Source of the DNA: Thermoanaerobaculum sp964488355
GTDB taxonomy: Bacteria > Acidobacteriota > Thermoanaerobaculia > Thermoanaerobaculales > Thermoanaerobaculaceae
Length of the DNA stretch: 64,000 bases
Assembly: GCA_964488355.1 (NCBI GenBank)
Contig: CAZAUJ010000005.1
Span: 62,001-126,000 of the forward strand
Reading direction: 5' to 3'
Under the pieces are notes generated by a model. That model saw only the letters and a program-made list of their open reading frames with translations, searched no databases and was not told where the DNA came from. This document shows positions 27,427 to 36,905 of this stretch, one piece after another. Numbering within the stretch: position 1 is the first letter of the stretch; each line of letters opens with the position of its first letter. A program made the translations under genes and the position numbers.

Positions 27427-29394
27427 GTGCTTTTCGCAATTGAGGGCCTCCTCTGGTACCTGCTGACGCTGGCGGGTGGCTTCGCTGGCTGGGGCGTGAG
27501 CCGCCGGCTTTGCCCCAGCCCCTGGGTCAGCTGGCCGCTGGCGCGGCTTTTGGGCTGGGCGCTGCCGGCGTACCTTGCCTGGTACGCGGGCTTGGTCGGC
27601 CTGCGCCGCTGGGCGTGGGTGGGCTTGCCCCTGCTTCTGGCTGGGCTTTTTGCCGCCTCCGGGCTGCGCTCCCAGCGGCGTTGGCTGGTGGAGCTGGAAG
27701 GGGTGGGGCTGGTGGCTTTTTGCCTTTTGGCTTGGCTGCGCAGCGGCAGCATGAACCTGGTCGGGACGGAAAAACCCATGGATTTGGCCATCCTCGCCAG
27801 CCTGCTGCGCCCCCAGGCCTTGCCTCCGGAAGACCCTTGGCTTTCGGGCTATCCCCTGCCTTACTACCACTGGGGCTTTTTGCCTTGGGTTTTGCCGGTG
27901 AAGCTGGCGGGCTTTTTCCCCGACGAGGCCTCCGACCTGCTGGTGCCCACCCTGGCTGCGCTGGTGGCCCAGCTGGCCTACGGCTGGGCGCGCAGCAGCG
28001 GCCTCAGCCCCCCATCCAGCACTGCAGCTGCTGCGGCCACGGTTTTTCTAGGCACTGCCCAGGGCTGGAGCGACCTTCTCCTGGGCCGCGCCGGTTTTTT
28101 TTCCGCCAACCTGTGGGAGGCTTCCCGCGGCATCGCCCACACCATCACCGAGTTTCCCCTGTTTACCTTTCATTTGGGTGACCTGCACCCGCACCTTTTG
28201 TGCCAACCTTGGGTGCTCGCCGCCCTCCTCAGCGCCGAGGCAGGCCGCGATTTGGCCGCGCAGGTGGTCACAGGGTTTCTGTTTGCCATGAGCACCGCCA
28301 CCAACCCCTGGGCAGGGCCGCCTCTGGCCCTGGCTTTGGCCCTGCTGGCCTTGGCCAGGCCTGAAAGGCCCCTGGCCGCCCTTCTTGGCACCGGAGGCTG
28401 CGCCCTGGGCGGCTTGCTGCTCTTTTTCCCCGCCTGGGCTTACCTGCCCGCTGGCCCTTCCGGCCTGGGTTGGGTGCACACGCCCACGACCCTGGGCGAG
28501 GCGGCACGGGTGCTGGGCCCGGCGCTGCTTCCCCTTTTCCTCGTGGCGGTTTTTGCCCACCGCCAAGGGCTGGTTTTGCCTGTGGCCTTTTTTGCCTTCG
28601 TGGCCGGCAGTTTGGCCACCGGCCGACCCCTGCTTATCCTCGCTCTGGTGCTGGCAACCCTCCTGGCCCTCTGGGCTTGGCCTCAGACTGCCCTGCGACC
28701 GCCCCTGGCTCTGGCGCTGGCGGCCCTGGCCTGCCTGGGGATCATGGAGCTGGTGTACCTCAAGGACCCCTACGGCCCCCAGTGGTACCGCATGAACACG
28801 GTCTTTAAGCTCGTGAGCTTTGCCTTCCTCGTCCTGCCCGTGCCCAGCTGGCGCCTTTTGGCCGGTCTGAGGCGAAGAGGGCTGCTGTGGCTGGGAGTCC
28901 TGCCCTTTGTTTTGAGCGCGCCCCAGCTGGCCACGGTGGCGGCGCAGGCGGGGCCTTGGCCGGTGGATTTTTCCGGCTTGGGGTGGATGGCCCCGGGGGA
29001 GGCGGAAGCGGCCCGCTGGCTTGCTCGCGGCTTTGCGGGCGATGTGCTGGTGGAAGGGGTGGGAGAGGCTTACTCGGATGCGGCGCGCCTCGCCTCCGCC
29101 TCCGGCGTGCCCACGGTGCTGGGCTGGGAAAACCACGAGCGTCTCTGGCGGCCAGGCACCTTTGGGCCGGAGTTGGCCCGCCGGCGGGAGGGGGTGCACG
29201 CCCTCTACCGCTGCCAGGATCCCCAGTGTGTGCAGCAGTGGGCTTCCCAGCTGGGCGCCACGCTTTTGGTCATTGGCTCGGTGGAGCGGCGTCTGTACCC
29301 CGAGCTCAACGAGGAAGCGCTGCGACAGGCAGGTGAGCTGGTGTTTTGCCAGGGTCACGTGGCCTTGGTGCGCGTGGCCCCACCGCGGCCATGA
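27427..29394 (+). CDS. DUF2298 polytopic membrane protein
   Basis: 655 residues, about 14 hydrophobic helices. The DUF2298 (Chlor_Arch_YYY) signature is clear: KPMDLAILASLLR, then PPEDPWLSGYPLPYYHWGF, and an aromatic/acidic loop near LHPHLLCQPW. The family's fold resembles GT-C glycosyltransferases and it is often found near glycan or envelope genes; its substrate is unknown. The C-terminal 130 residues are a soluble extracytoplasmic domain (VPTVLGWENHERLWR). The stop overlaps the ATG of a second, larger DUF2298 gene, so the pair is co-expressed. Confidence 0.88.
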   Translation: MLFAIEGLLWYLLTLAGGFAGWGVSRRLCPSPWVSWPLARLLGWALPAYLAWYAGLVGLRRWAWVGLPLLLAGLFAASGLRSQRRWLVELEGVGLVAFCLLAWLRSGSMNLVGTEKPMDLAILASLLRPQALPPEDPWLSGYPLPYYHWGFLPWVLPVKLAGFFPDEASDLLVPTLAALVAQLAYGWARSSGLSPPSSTAAAAATVFLGTAQGWSDLLLGRAGFFSANLWEASRGIAHTITEFPLFTFHLGDLHPHLLCQPWVLAALLSAEAGRDLAAQVVTGFLFAMSTATNPWAGPPLALALALLALARPERPLAALLGTGGCALGGLLLFFPAWAYLPAGPSGLGWVHTPTTLGEAARVLGPALLPLFLVAVFAHRQGLVLPVAFFAFVAGSLATGRPLLILALVLATLLALWAWPQTALRPPLALALAALACLGIMELVYLKDPYGPQWYRMNTVFKLVSFAFLVLPVPSWRLLAGLRRRGLLWLGVLPFVLSAPQLATVAAQAGPWPVDFSGLGWMAPGEAEAARWLARGFAGDVLVEGVGEAYSDAARLASASGVPTVLGWENHERLWRPGTFGPELARRREGVHALYRCQDPQCVQQWASQLGATLLVIGSVERRLYPELNEEALRQAGELVFCQGHVALVRVAPPRP

Positions 29395-32300
29395 ACGCTC
29401 GCCAGCTTTTGCCGCCGGTGCTGGTGGCAGCGCTCTTGCGGCTTTCGGGTATCGCCTGGGATGGCTTCACCCACCAGCACCCCGACGAGCGCTTTTTGGT
29501 GATGGTCACTGAAGCGCTGGCCCTGCCCGCCAGCCCCGCGGAGGCCCTGGACCCCTGGCGCACACCCCTCAACCCACAAAACCGCGGCTACCGCTTTTTC
29601 GTTTACGGTGCCCTCTTTCCCACCCTCAACCTGCTTGCGGCCAAGCTCACCGGCCTGGTCCACTACGGGGGGCTGCTGCGCAGCGGGCGTGTCCTTTCTG
29701 CCGCCTTTGATTTGCTGGCGCTGGTTTTCCTGGCGCTCACAGCAGCGCGGTTGGCGGGGCCGCAGGTGGGTGGTTGGCTCGCGTGGCTGTACGCCTTTTT
29801 CGGCCTTGCTATCCAGCAGGCACGCTTCGCCACCCCCGACAGCCTGGGCTTGGCAGCGGTCGCTTTCACCCTCTGGGCCACCCTGCGGCCCGTTTCCTGG
29901 GGCTGGGCCCTAGCCGCGGGCTTGGGCGTGGGCTGGGCCGCCGCCAGCCGACCCAACCTAGCAGCCTTGGCCTTGCCGGCAACCTTGGCGCTGCTGCTGT
30001 GGCCCTGCCCACGCCTTCCCGCCAAGCCCATCTTTGCCCGCCTGGCCATGCTGGCGCTAGCCGGCGTGGCCGCCCTCGCCAGCTGGAAGCTCCTGGATCC
30101 GGGCTTTTTTGCCAGCACCCTCTCCCCCCTGCCCAACCCGCGGAGGCTGGCCAGCCTGCGGGAGCTGGCCGGCCAGCTGGCGGGCGAGGGGCAGTTCCCT
30201 CCCAACCTGCAATGGGTGGGGCGCGGGCCGCTGTTCCTTGCCTGGAACCTGCTCTTCTGGGGTACAGGCCCGGCGCTGGGCCTCGCCCTGTTAGCAGCTT
30301 TGGTGCCAACCCTGCGCCGGGCTTTCCTGGGCGACCGGCGGCTGTGGGTTTTGGCCAGCTTTCCCCTGCCAGCCCTCCTTTGGCAGGCCACCGGCCTGGT
30401 GGTCAGCGCCCGCCACGCTTTGCCCAGCATGCCCTTCCTGCTGCTCCTGCTGGCCTTCGCCGCAAGGCGTTGGCGCCCCGCCTGGCGGTGGCTCACACTG
30501 GCCGGGACCCTCCCCTGGGGTTTGGCCTGGGCCGCCCTCGCCTGGCAACCCTACACCCGCCTGGAAGCCAGCCGCTTCCTCCTGGAGGCGGTACCCGCCG
30601 GCGCGGTAGTAGCGGTGGAAGCCTGGGATGACGCCCTGCCCATAGGTTTTGGTTGGGAACGCTTCCGCTACCGGGAAATCCCCGCCTACGCCCCCGACGG
30701 CGAGGAAAAGCGCCAAAAGCTTTTGACCATTTTGCAGGAGGCGCAGGTGCTCGTGCTCTCCTCCCAGCGGGCGGTGGGCAGCATTTGCCGCGTGCCTGAT
30801 GCCTACCCTCTCATGAGCGAGTTTTACCACCTGCTCTTTTGCGGGCAGTTGGGCTTCCGCTTGGCCTTTACCCGGGAACGCAGGCTGGGCTGGGGCAGCT
30901 GGGGGCTTTCCATGGTGGCAGCGGAGGAGGCCCTTTCCGTCTACGACCATCCCCCGGTGTGGATTTTCCTCAAGGACCAAAGCTTTGACGGCGCCAAGGT
31001 CGCTGCATTGCTGGCGCGGGTCCAACCCGCCTCACGCACCGACTGGCATACCCGCGAGCTGGAGGCGCGGGGCCTACCCCCGTACCTGGTGCGCCAGCCA
31101 GCCCTGCAGCCCAGCCCCTTTTCCTGGCGGAGCTCCTGGTTGGGCCAAGCCCTCTCGGTCATGGGATGGCTTCTGTTCCTGGAGCTGGCTGGCTTTGCCG
31201 GTGCGTTGGTGCTGCACGCGGGCCTGCGCCAACCTCGGGAACTGGCCACCCTGCTGGGGCGGCCTCTGGGCCTTCTGCTGGTGGGCCTGGGGGTGCTTTG
31301 GGCCGGCACCCTCACCCTCCCCGGCTGGCGGGGTTGGCTGCCGGCAGGCCTGGTGCTCGTCACCAGCTTCTGTTTTCGCCGCCAGTGGTCCGCGCTGGTG
31401 GTAAGCCGCCAAGCCGCCTTCGCCCGCGGCCTTTTCCTTGGAAGCTTCGCCCTGTTCCTGCTCCTGCGCGCCTTCAACCCGGAAATTTATTGGGGGGAAA
31501 AGCCGATGGACGCGGCCATCTTCCACATCTTGCTGCACAGCCCCTCCCTGCCACCCCAAGACCCCTGGTTTGCCGGCTACCCCATCAACTACTACTTTTT
31601 TGGCTTTTTGCCTGACCTGGCGGCCACCGTGGCCTCCGCCTCCCCCTTTGCCGTGGCCTTCAACTTGGCCTGCGCCACCGTTCCCGCCCTTACCTGCCTG
31701 GCAGCCGCTGCCGTGGGCTGGTTTTTGAGCCACCGGCGCCTAGGGGCCCTGGCTTCCGCGCTGCTGGCGCAGCTCACCGGCACCGCCTACCTTTTGGTCT
31801 ATCCCGCTCATCTTCCCGCTCCCAACTTCGACCGCTTTTGGGCCAGCTCCCGCGTCATCCCGGACGCCATCAACGAGTACCCCGTTTGGACCGCCCTCTT
31901 TGCCGATCTCCACGCACACTTTTTGAGCTTCCCTGGCTTTTGCACCGTGCTTGCCCTGGTCATAGTTTTGGCTTCCGGCTCCCCCCCACGCTTTTTGCCC
32001 CATCTGCTGGGCCTCGGGCTGGCAGCGCAGTTCATGAGCAACAGCTGGGAGCTGCCCACCTTGCTGCTGCTGTCCCTTTTGGCTGGCCTGTGCGCCTTTT
32101 GGCGGCACCGCCTGGCGGCTCGCCTGGTGCCCTTTTTGGCCACCGTGGCCCTGGTGGCGTTGGTGGCGTGTTTGCCGTTCCTTTTGACCCAGGGGCCCGT
32201 CAAGGCCCGCCTCTTTTGGGAAAGGGGCAGCCCCTTGGCGTTGGGGCAGCTTTTTGAGCTCTACGGTGTCCACGCGGGCCTTTGCCTTTTGGCCCTGCCC

Positions 32301-33014
32301 CTGGCCTGGCGACGGATCAGCGCGCGCCGGCAATACTTCATGGCGGGCGCCCTTCTTTGGGCCTGCGTGCTCGTGGTGGCCCCCGCCTACCTCACCTTGC
32401 AGGACAAAATGAACAGCTACTTCAAGCTGGGGCTGCAGGCGTTTTTGCTGTTCGGCTGCCTTGGGGGCGGACTTTTGGCCTTGGCCTTTCGCCCACCCTG
32501 GCGGCTGGCGCGTCGTGTGGCCGCGCCCCTGGCGGGGACGCTCCTGCTGGCTGGCTTGGCCGAGAGCCTATGGGCTGCCTGGGCGGTGGTGCATACCCGC
32601 TGGGTGCCGGGGCCTCGCCCCACCCTGGACGGAGAGGCGTACCTGGAAACCTTCCAGCCGGCCCTGGCCGAAGCCCTGCCGGCGCTGCGCGCGGCCCCCC
32701 TGCGGGCGGCGGCCGAGCCGGCTTTCCCGCCTTACAGCGACACCCTGCGCGTGCCCATGTTTGCCGGCCTACCGGCCATGGTGGGCTGGGAGTACCACCT
32801 GTGGCAACGAGGCAAAAGCTGGGCGGAAATCCGCCTGCGGGCAGCCGATTTGGCGCGGATCCTTTTGGGCGAGACCGAGCCAGCAGCCCAGGACTTGGTA
32901 GACCGCTGGGGCGTGGACCTCCTGGCTCAGTGGGAAAAGCCAGCTCCGGCGTTGCCCGCTTTTTCCCCCCTCCTTCCTGGAAACGAGCACCTGCGTTGGC
33001 GTCCCCCTCGCTAA
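29391..33014 (+). CDS. Fusion: GT-C-like glycosyltransferase domain + DUF2298 domain
   Basis: 1207-residue membrane protein. The first half (about 1-600) begins with an HQHPDERF loop near residue 29 after the first helix, the acidic loop typical of GT-C (ArnT/PMT-like) transferases that use lipid-phosphate sugars, followed by many helices and a soluble segment. The second half, from about residue 700, is a complete DUF2298 unit (KPMDAAIFHILL, PPQDPWFAGYPINYYFFGF) paralogous to the gene just upstream. The ATG overlaps that gene's stop by three bases. It probably transfers a sugar to an envelope lipid or protein; acceptor and donor are unknown. Confidence 0.87.
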   Translation: MNARQLLPPVLVAALLRLSGIAWDGFTHQHPDERFLVMVTEALALPASPAEALDPWRTPLNPQNRGYRFFVYGALFPTLNLLAAKLTGLVHYGGLLRSGRVLSAAFDLLALVFLALTAARLAGPQVGGWLAWLYAFFGLAIQQARFATPDSLGLAAVAFTLWATLRPVSWGWALAAGLGVGWAAASRPNLAALALPATLALLLWPCPRLPAKPIFARLAMLALAGVAALASWKLLDPGFFASTLSPLPNPRRLASLRELAGQLAGEGQFPPNLQWVGRGPLFLAWNLLFWGTGPALGLALLAALVPTLRRAFLGDRRLWVLASFPLPALLWQATGLVVSARHALPSMPFLLLLLAFAARRWRPAWRWLTLAGTLPWGLAWAALAWQPYTRLEASRFLLEAVPAGAVVAVEAWDDALPIGFGWERFRYREIPAYAPDGEEKRQKLLTILQEAQVLVLSSQRAVGSICRVPDAYPLMSEFYHLLFCGQLGFRLAFTRERRLGWGSWGLSMVAAEEALSVYDHPPVWIFLKDQSFDGAKVAALLARVQPASRTDWHTRELEARGLPPYLVRQPALQPSPFSWRSSWLGQALSVMGWLLFLELAGFAGALVLHAGLRQPRELATLLGRPLGLLLVGLGVLWAGTLTLPGWRGWLPAGLVLVTSFCFRRQWSALVVSRQAAFARGLFLGSFALFLLLRAFNPEIYWGEKPMDAAIFHILLHSPSLPPQDPWFAGYPINYYFFGFLPDLAATVASASPFAVAFNLACATVPALTCLAAAAVGWFLSHRRLGALASALLAQLTGTAYLLVYPAHLPAPNFDRFWASSRVIPDAINEYPVWTALFADLHAHFLSFPGFCTVLALVIVLASGSPPRFLPHLLGLGLAAQFMSNSWELPTLLLLSLLAGLCAFWRHRLAARLVPFLATVALVALVACLPFLLTQGPVKARLFWERGSPLALGQLFELYGVHAGLCLLALPLAWRRISARRQYFMAGALLWACVLVVAPAYLTLQDKMNSYFKLGLQAFLLFGCLGGGLLALAFRPPWRLARRVAAPLAGTLLLAGLAESLWAAWAVVHTRWVPGPRPTLDGEAYLETFQPALAEALPALRAAPLRAAAEPAFPPYSDTLRVPMFAGLPAMVGWEYHLWQRGKSWAEIRLRAADLARILLGETEPAAQDLVDRWGVDLLAQWEKPAPALPAFSPLLPGNEHLRWRPPR

Positions 33015-33087
33015 GGCGGGCCGCCGCCAATAGAAAGCCCGGAAAAGGCCGCTTGCCGAGTTCCAGCAGGCCCCCTTTCCCAGCCGC

Positions 33088-33093
33088 TACAAT
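33088..33093 (+). promoter_or_regulatory. Candidate -10 box of argS (TACAAT)
   Basis: TACAAT at 33088-33093, 17 bases before the argS GTG. GGGGGAGGG in between provides a ribosome-binding site, so the leader is short but not absent. The 96 bases between 33015 and the GTG hold nothing else. Confidence 0.4.
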
Positions 33094-33110
33094 GCGCCGG
33101 GGGAGGGAAC

Positions 33111-35291
33111 GTGTGGGCGGCATTGACACAGGCGCTTTCGCAGCTCATCGAGGATGAGGTACGGCAGCTGGGAGCCCAAGGGGCGGTGCGGCTGGAGGTG
33201 CCACCGCGCAGGGAGCTGGGGGATGTGGCCTGGTCGGGCGCGCTGGCACTGGCCAAAGCGCTGCGGCGCCCACCCAGGGAGCTGGCCAGCGAGCTGGCCC
33301 CACGCCTGGAGAAAAAGCTCGCCGCAGCCTCGGCCTCCTCGCCCTTGGCCTGGTTGGTGCCGCAGGTCCGGGTGGACGGCCCCGGGTTCTTGAACTTCCG
33401 CCTACGCCGCGGCGCCACGCTCACCGCCGCCTTGCGCCCGCTGTCCACCAGCCTGCCAACCAAGGGGGAAAAGGTCATCGTCGAGCACACCAACATCAAC
33501 CCCAACAAGGCGGCGCACATTGGGCACCTGCGCAACGCCGTACTGGGCGACGTGCTGGTGCGCTGCCTGCGCTTCCTTGGCTTCCCGGTGGAGGTGCACA
33601 ACTACGTGGACGACACCGGCGTGCAGGTGGCGGATGTGGTGGTGGGCTTTTGCTTCCTGCCGGAGGCCACGCTTGTTTCGGCCGTCAGTCCCTTTTGGCC
33701 CGGCCTGGGAACGCGCCGGGAGGTGCTGGAGGCCCTGGTCCAACGCTGGCAGGAAGACCGCCTGGTGGACCCCCAAAACCCCCAGGAAGACTTTGATGAC
33801 CTGTGCTGGCAGCTGTACCCCCAGGTGACCGCCTGGTACGAGCGCGAAAGCGCCGCTCAGGCTTACCGTCAGCAGGTGCTGCACGCCCTGGAGGCGGGAG
33901 CGCCCCCCTCCCTCACCTTACCCCAGGCGGTGGCCCTGCTGGCGGCGGAAGGGGAAGCCCATCCTGCGGCCATCGCCCGCCTGGCGGCAGTCATTGCCGA
34001 GGCGAACCTGCGCTGCCACCTGCTGACCATGGGCGCCTTGGGCGTGAGCTACGACCTCTTGCCCCACGAGTCGGACATTTTGCAGCTGGGCTTTTGGCAG
34101 CGCACCTTTGCCTGGCTGCGGGAAAAAGGGGTGGTGCGCTTGGAGCAGGAAGGGAAGAACGCCGGCTGCTGGGTCATGCCGCTCGACGAGGCCAAGGACG
34201 AGGAGGCGGCTGACAAGATCCTGGTGCGCTCCAACGGCACCGCCACCTACACCGCTAAGGACATTGCCTACCAGCTGTGGAAGCTGGGGCTATTACGCGA
34301 CGCGGAAGGCAACCGCTTGAACTTTGGCTACCGTCCCTTTGCCCGCTTCCATCAGGAAGGTCCGGCAGCTCCGGTGCGCTACACCCAGGGGGAACGGGTG
34401 CTGTACCGCACCTGCCCGGACCGGCAGGAAGCTGCCCCCTCCTTTGGCGCGGGGCAGCGGGTGTACAACGTGATTGACGTGCGGCAAAGCTACCCGCAAA
34501 CGGTGGTGCGGGAGGCGGTGAAAGCCCTGGGCTTCCCCCGCGAGGCTGCCTGCTCGGTGCACTTCGCCTACGAGATGGTGGCCCTCACTCCCAAGGCCGT
34601 GCGCCAGCTGGAGGCCACCCTGGGGGTGAGCTTTGGATTGAGTCCCGAAGAGGAGAGCAAGGCCTACGTGGAGATGTCCGGGCGCCGGGGGCTGGGGGTG
34701 AAGGCGGATGAGCTCTTCGCCACGCTGTTGGCGGAGGCGGAGAAGGCCATCGCCGAAAGAAACCAGGGCCAGCTGCCCGCCGATGCTCGCAAGCGAGCGC
34801 GCGCCATTGCCGTGGGGGCCTTGCGCTACCAAATGGCCCGCCAAAGCCGCAACCGGGTGCTGGCCTTTGACTTCGCCGAGGCCCTAGCCTTCGAGGGCGA
34901 CACCGGCCCCTACCTGCAGTACGCCGCCGTGCGCGCCCGCAAGATCTTCGAAAAGCTTGCCGCCGCGGGGTTCGCCTGGCAACCAGAGGAAGCCGCCCAG
35001 GCCTTGGTGGGGGAAGAACTGCCCGACGACCTCTGGGCGCTGGTCCTGGCTTGCCTGCGCACCCCCGAGGTGGTGGAAAAGGCGGTAGCCAGCCTGGAGT
35101 TCAGCTTGCTCGCTGCCCATGCCCGCGAGCTGGCGCAAAGCTTCCACAACCTTTACCACCGCTACCCCGTGCTTCATGCGGAAAGCCAGCAGGCTCGGCT
35201 GGTACGCGCTGCCTGTTTCCATCTTTTCCTGCACACGCTGGAGCACATCCTGGAAAGCCTGCTGGGCATTCCCGTGCCCAGGGAAATGTAG
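33111..35291 (+). CDS. argS: Arginyl-tRNA synthetase
   Basis: 726-residue class I synthetase charging tRNA-Arg. The HIGH motif is in NKAAHIGHLRNAVLGD. The second signature is in the relaxed form usual for ArgRS (YVEMSGRRG, corresponding to KMSxRxG). The N-terminal additional domain and the C-terminal helical anticodon-binding domain (DALRYQ-like: VGALRYQMARQSRN) are present. The protein is somewhat long for the family because of an insertion between the two signatures (about 190-260). GTG follows GGGAGG. Confidence 0.95.
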   Translation: MWAALTQALSQLIEDEVRQLGAQGAVRLEVPPRRELGDVAWSGALALAKALRRPPRELASELAPRLEKKLAAASASSPLAWLVPQVRVDGPGFLNFRLRRGATLTAALRPLSTSLPTKGEKVIVEHTNINPNKAAHIGHLRNAVLGDVLVRCLRFLGFPVEVHNYVDDTGVQVADVVVGFCFLPEATLVSAVSPFWPGLGTRREVLEALVQRWQEDRLVDPQNPQEDFDDLCWQLYPQVTAWYERESAAQAYRQQVLHALEAGAPPSLTLPQAVALLAAEGEAHPAAIARLAAVIAEANLRCHLLTMGALGVSYDLLPHESDILQLGFWQRTFAWLREKGVVRLEQEGKNAGCWVMPLDEAKDEEAADKILVRSNGTATYTAKDIAYQLWKLGLLRDAEGNRLNFGYRPFARFHQEGPAAPVRYTQGERVLYRTCPDRQEAAPSFGAGQRVYNVIDVRQSYPQTVVREAVKALGFPREAACSVHFAYEMVALTPKAVRQLEATLGVSFGLSPEEESKAYVEMSGRRGLGVKADELFATLLAEAEKAIAERNQGQLPADARKRARAIAVGALRYQMARQSRNRVLAFDFAEALAFEGDTGPYLQYAAVRARKIFEKLAAAGFAWQPEEAAQALVGEELPDDLWALVLACLRTPEVVEKAVASLEFSLLAAHARELAQSFHNLYHRYPVLHAESQQARLVRAACFHLFLHTLEHILESLLGIPVPREM

Positions 35292-35313
35292 CCTTGGGGC
35301 TTGGTCGGCCTGC

Positions 35314-35562
35314 TCAGTCCGCCTGTGGCAGGCACTTGTGGGTGCCGTCGCAAAAGGCCCCTTTGGCCGAGCGCTTGCAGGTGCACCAGGCCACCAGGCC
35401 CGGCTCGCTCAGCACCACCTTCACTGGCTGAAACGACGTGCCGCGGTGCGAGCCGTCGCAAAAGGGCTGGCTTTGGGAACGCCCGCAGGCGCACCAAAAG
35501 TACGTTCCCGGCTCCATCTCCAGCTTGATGGGTCTTCTTCCGGCAATGATTGGTTCCTCCAT
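35314..35562 (-). CDS. Double CDGSH iron-sulfur protein
   Basis: 82 residues with two complete CDGSH motifs in tandem, each of three Cys and one His for a [2Fe-2S] cluster: CACGRSQSQPFCDGSH and CTCKRSAKGAFCDGTH. No membrane anchor, so a soluble electron-transfer or redox-sensing protein. GGGAGG ends four bases before the ATG and overlaps the stop of the upstream GTPase gene, which makes an operon. Converges with argS. Confidence 0.9.
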   Translation of the reverse strand: MEEPIIAGRRPIKLEMEPGTYFWCACGRSQSQPFCDGSHRGTSFQPVKVVLSEPGLVAWCTCKRSAKGAFCDGTHKCLPQAD

Positions 35563-35571
35563 GGGTCCTCC

Positions 35572-36546
35572 CTAGGCGTGCAGCTCCACCACATCGTGGT
35601 CGCGGAGCTCGAACTCGCGCGAAACCTTTTGCCCGTCCAGTTGGCCTCCCCACACGCGGGCAAAGGCCAAGTTTTCCGCCAAATCGCGATGGATGCGCTC
35701 GGCCAGGTCCAGCACGGTGGAACCCTGGGGGAGCACGAAGGGGGCGCTGCGGTCCACCGGCTTGCCCGGCGGTTTGGTGTACACGCGGATCAGGCCCAAA
35801 TGCCGCCACAGGGCCACCTTGAAGCGCTCGAGGCCCTGGCGCGTGGCGGCAGAAACCCGGACCAGGGGAAACTGGGAGGCGTACAACTCCTCCAGCACCT
35901 GCAGGTCCTCTTCCCGCGCCTGGTCCACCTTGGTGAGCACCAAAAGCGTGGGCAGAGCCGTATCGCGGGGGTCCGCATCCTCCGGCAAGCTGCCCACCAA
36001 GGGAATGCGCACCTCCGAAAGGCGCTGGCGCACCACCTCCACGTCCTCCGGGACCTCGGGAGAGGTGGGGTCGGCCAGCAGCAGCGCCGCATCCGCCGCC
36101 CGCACCAGGTTGGGTAACCAGGGGTCCAGGTGGGTCGCAGCCACCGGCGGCAGGTCAATCAGCTGCAGCGCCACGTCCTCGAAGGGCATCATGCCCGGCT
36201 GGGGTCGGGTAGTGGTAAAGGGGAAGTCACTAATGGCCGGCTCGGCCCTAGTCAAGGCGGCCAGCAGGGAGGACTTGCCGCAGTTCGGTGGGCCCAGGAT
36301 CACCACCTGCGCCGCCCCTTCCGGCTCCACGCGGAAGCTCAGCCCGTGTTTGCCGGCCCGGCTTTCCTCCTCTTGCCGCAGGCGCGCCAGGCGCCTTTTG
36401 ATCTCCGCCTGCAACTTTTCCGTGCCCTTGTGCTTGGGGATGGTGGCCAGCATCTCCTCCAGCGCCTGGCGTTTTTCTTCCAGCGTTCGGGCTTGCCGCC
36501 ATTTGGCCTCCGCAGCCTTGTACTGGGGCGTCAGGTTCGCGGGCAC
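35572..36546 (-). CDS. DRG/Obg-like GTPase with C-terminal TGS domain
   Basis: 324 residues. An N-terminal coiled, charged segment (about 1-75) precedes the G domain: P-loop GPPNCGKSSLL, switch I region FPFTTTRPQPG, G4 TKVD and G5 SAAT. The G3 motif reads DLPP instead of DxPG, which is unusual and might affect GTP hydrolysis. The C-terminus is a TGS domain (FVLPQGSTVLDLAERIHRDL). DRG-type GTPases bind ribosomes or tRNA factors; the exact role here is unknown. GTG start, with TACAAT six bases upstream. Confidence 0.87.
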   Translation of the reverse strand: MPANLTPQYKAAEAKWRQARTLEEKRQALEEMLATIPKHKGTEKLQAEIKRRLARLRQEEESRAGKHGLSFRVEPEGAAQVVILGPPNCGKSSLLAALTRAEPAISDFPFTTTRPQPGMMPFEDVALQLIDLPPVAATHLDPWLPNLVRAADAALLLADPTSPEVPEDVEVVRQRLSEVRIPLVGSLPEDADPRDTALPTLLVLTKVDQAREEDLQVLEELYASQFPLVRVSAATRQGLERFKVALWRHLGLIRVYTKPPGKPVDRSAPFVLPQGSTVLDLAERIHRDLAENLAFARVWGGQLDGQKVSREFELRDHDVVELHA

Positions 36547-36590
36547 AGGCCTATTGTAGCCAAGCGGGCAAGGTAAACTGCTCGCCCGTG
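36544..36590. promoter_or_regulatory. Back-to-back leaderless promoters between the TGS GTPase and small membrane gene
   Basis: On the minus strand, TACAAT (36558-36553), six bases, then the GTG at 36546. On the plus strand, TAAACT (36574-36579), eight bases, then the GTG at 36588. Only 41 bases separate the two start codons, so the two polymerase footprints must overlap and the promoters may compete. Confidence 0.42.
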
Positions 36591-36905
36591 AGCTGGAACG
36601 CCGCAGCGTGTGCTCTAGCCTTAGCGCTTATCGCGCCGGCCCTGGGTCTGCCCACGGCGGTAGCTGGCGTACTGGCGGCTTTGGCCACGCTGCTGTCCCT
36701 CGCCAGCCGATGGGGCCCGCCCTTGGGCCCATCCCGCTGGCAGGTGTGGGCCACGCTGGCCACGCTGAGCGGGCTGCTGGTGCCTAGCCTCCTGCTCGCC
36801 CACCGACCGCTGGCTGGGTTGCTTTGGCTTTTGGGACCCTGCTACCTGCTGGCGGCGCCCCTGTTCCTCTGGCTTTTTGCCCAGGGTTTCCGGAGGCTGC
36901 GGTGA
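36588..36905 (+). CDS. Small hydrophobic membrane protein, 105 aa
   Basis: Three or four predicted membrane helices (ACALALALIAPALGL, VLAALATLLSLA, LATLSGLLVPSLLLA, LLWLLGPCYLLAAPLFLWLF). No recognised domain. Its stop overlaps the GTG of a sodium/solute symporter, resembling the small-membrane-protein/symporter pairs (e.g. YhdT-PanF), so it may be a partner of that transporter. Start GTG 36588 follows a -10-like TAAACT with no room for a ribosome-binding site. Confidence 0.65.
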   Translation: MSWNAAACALALALIAPALGLPTAVAGVLAALATLLSLASRWGPPLGPSRWQVWATLATLSGLLVPSLLLAHRPLAGLLWLLGPCYLLAAPLFLWLFAQGFRRLR

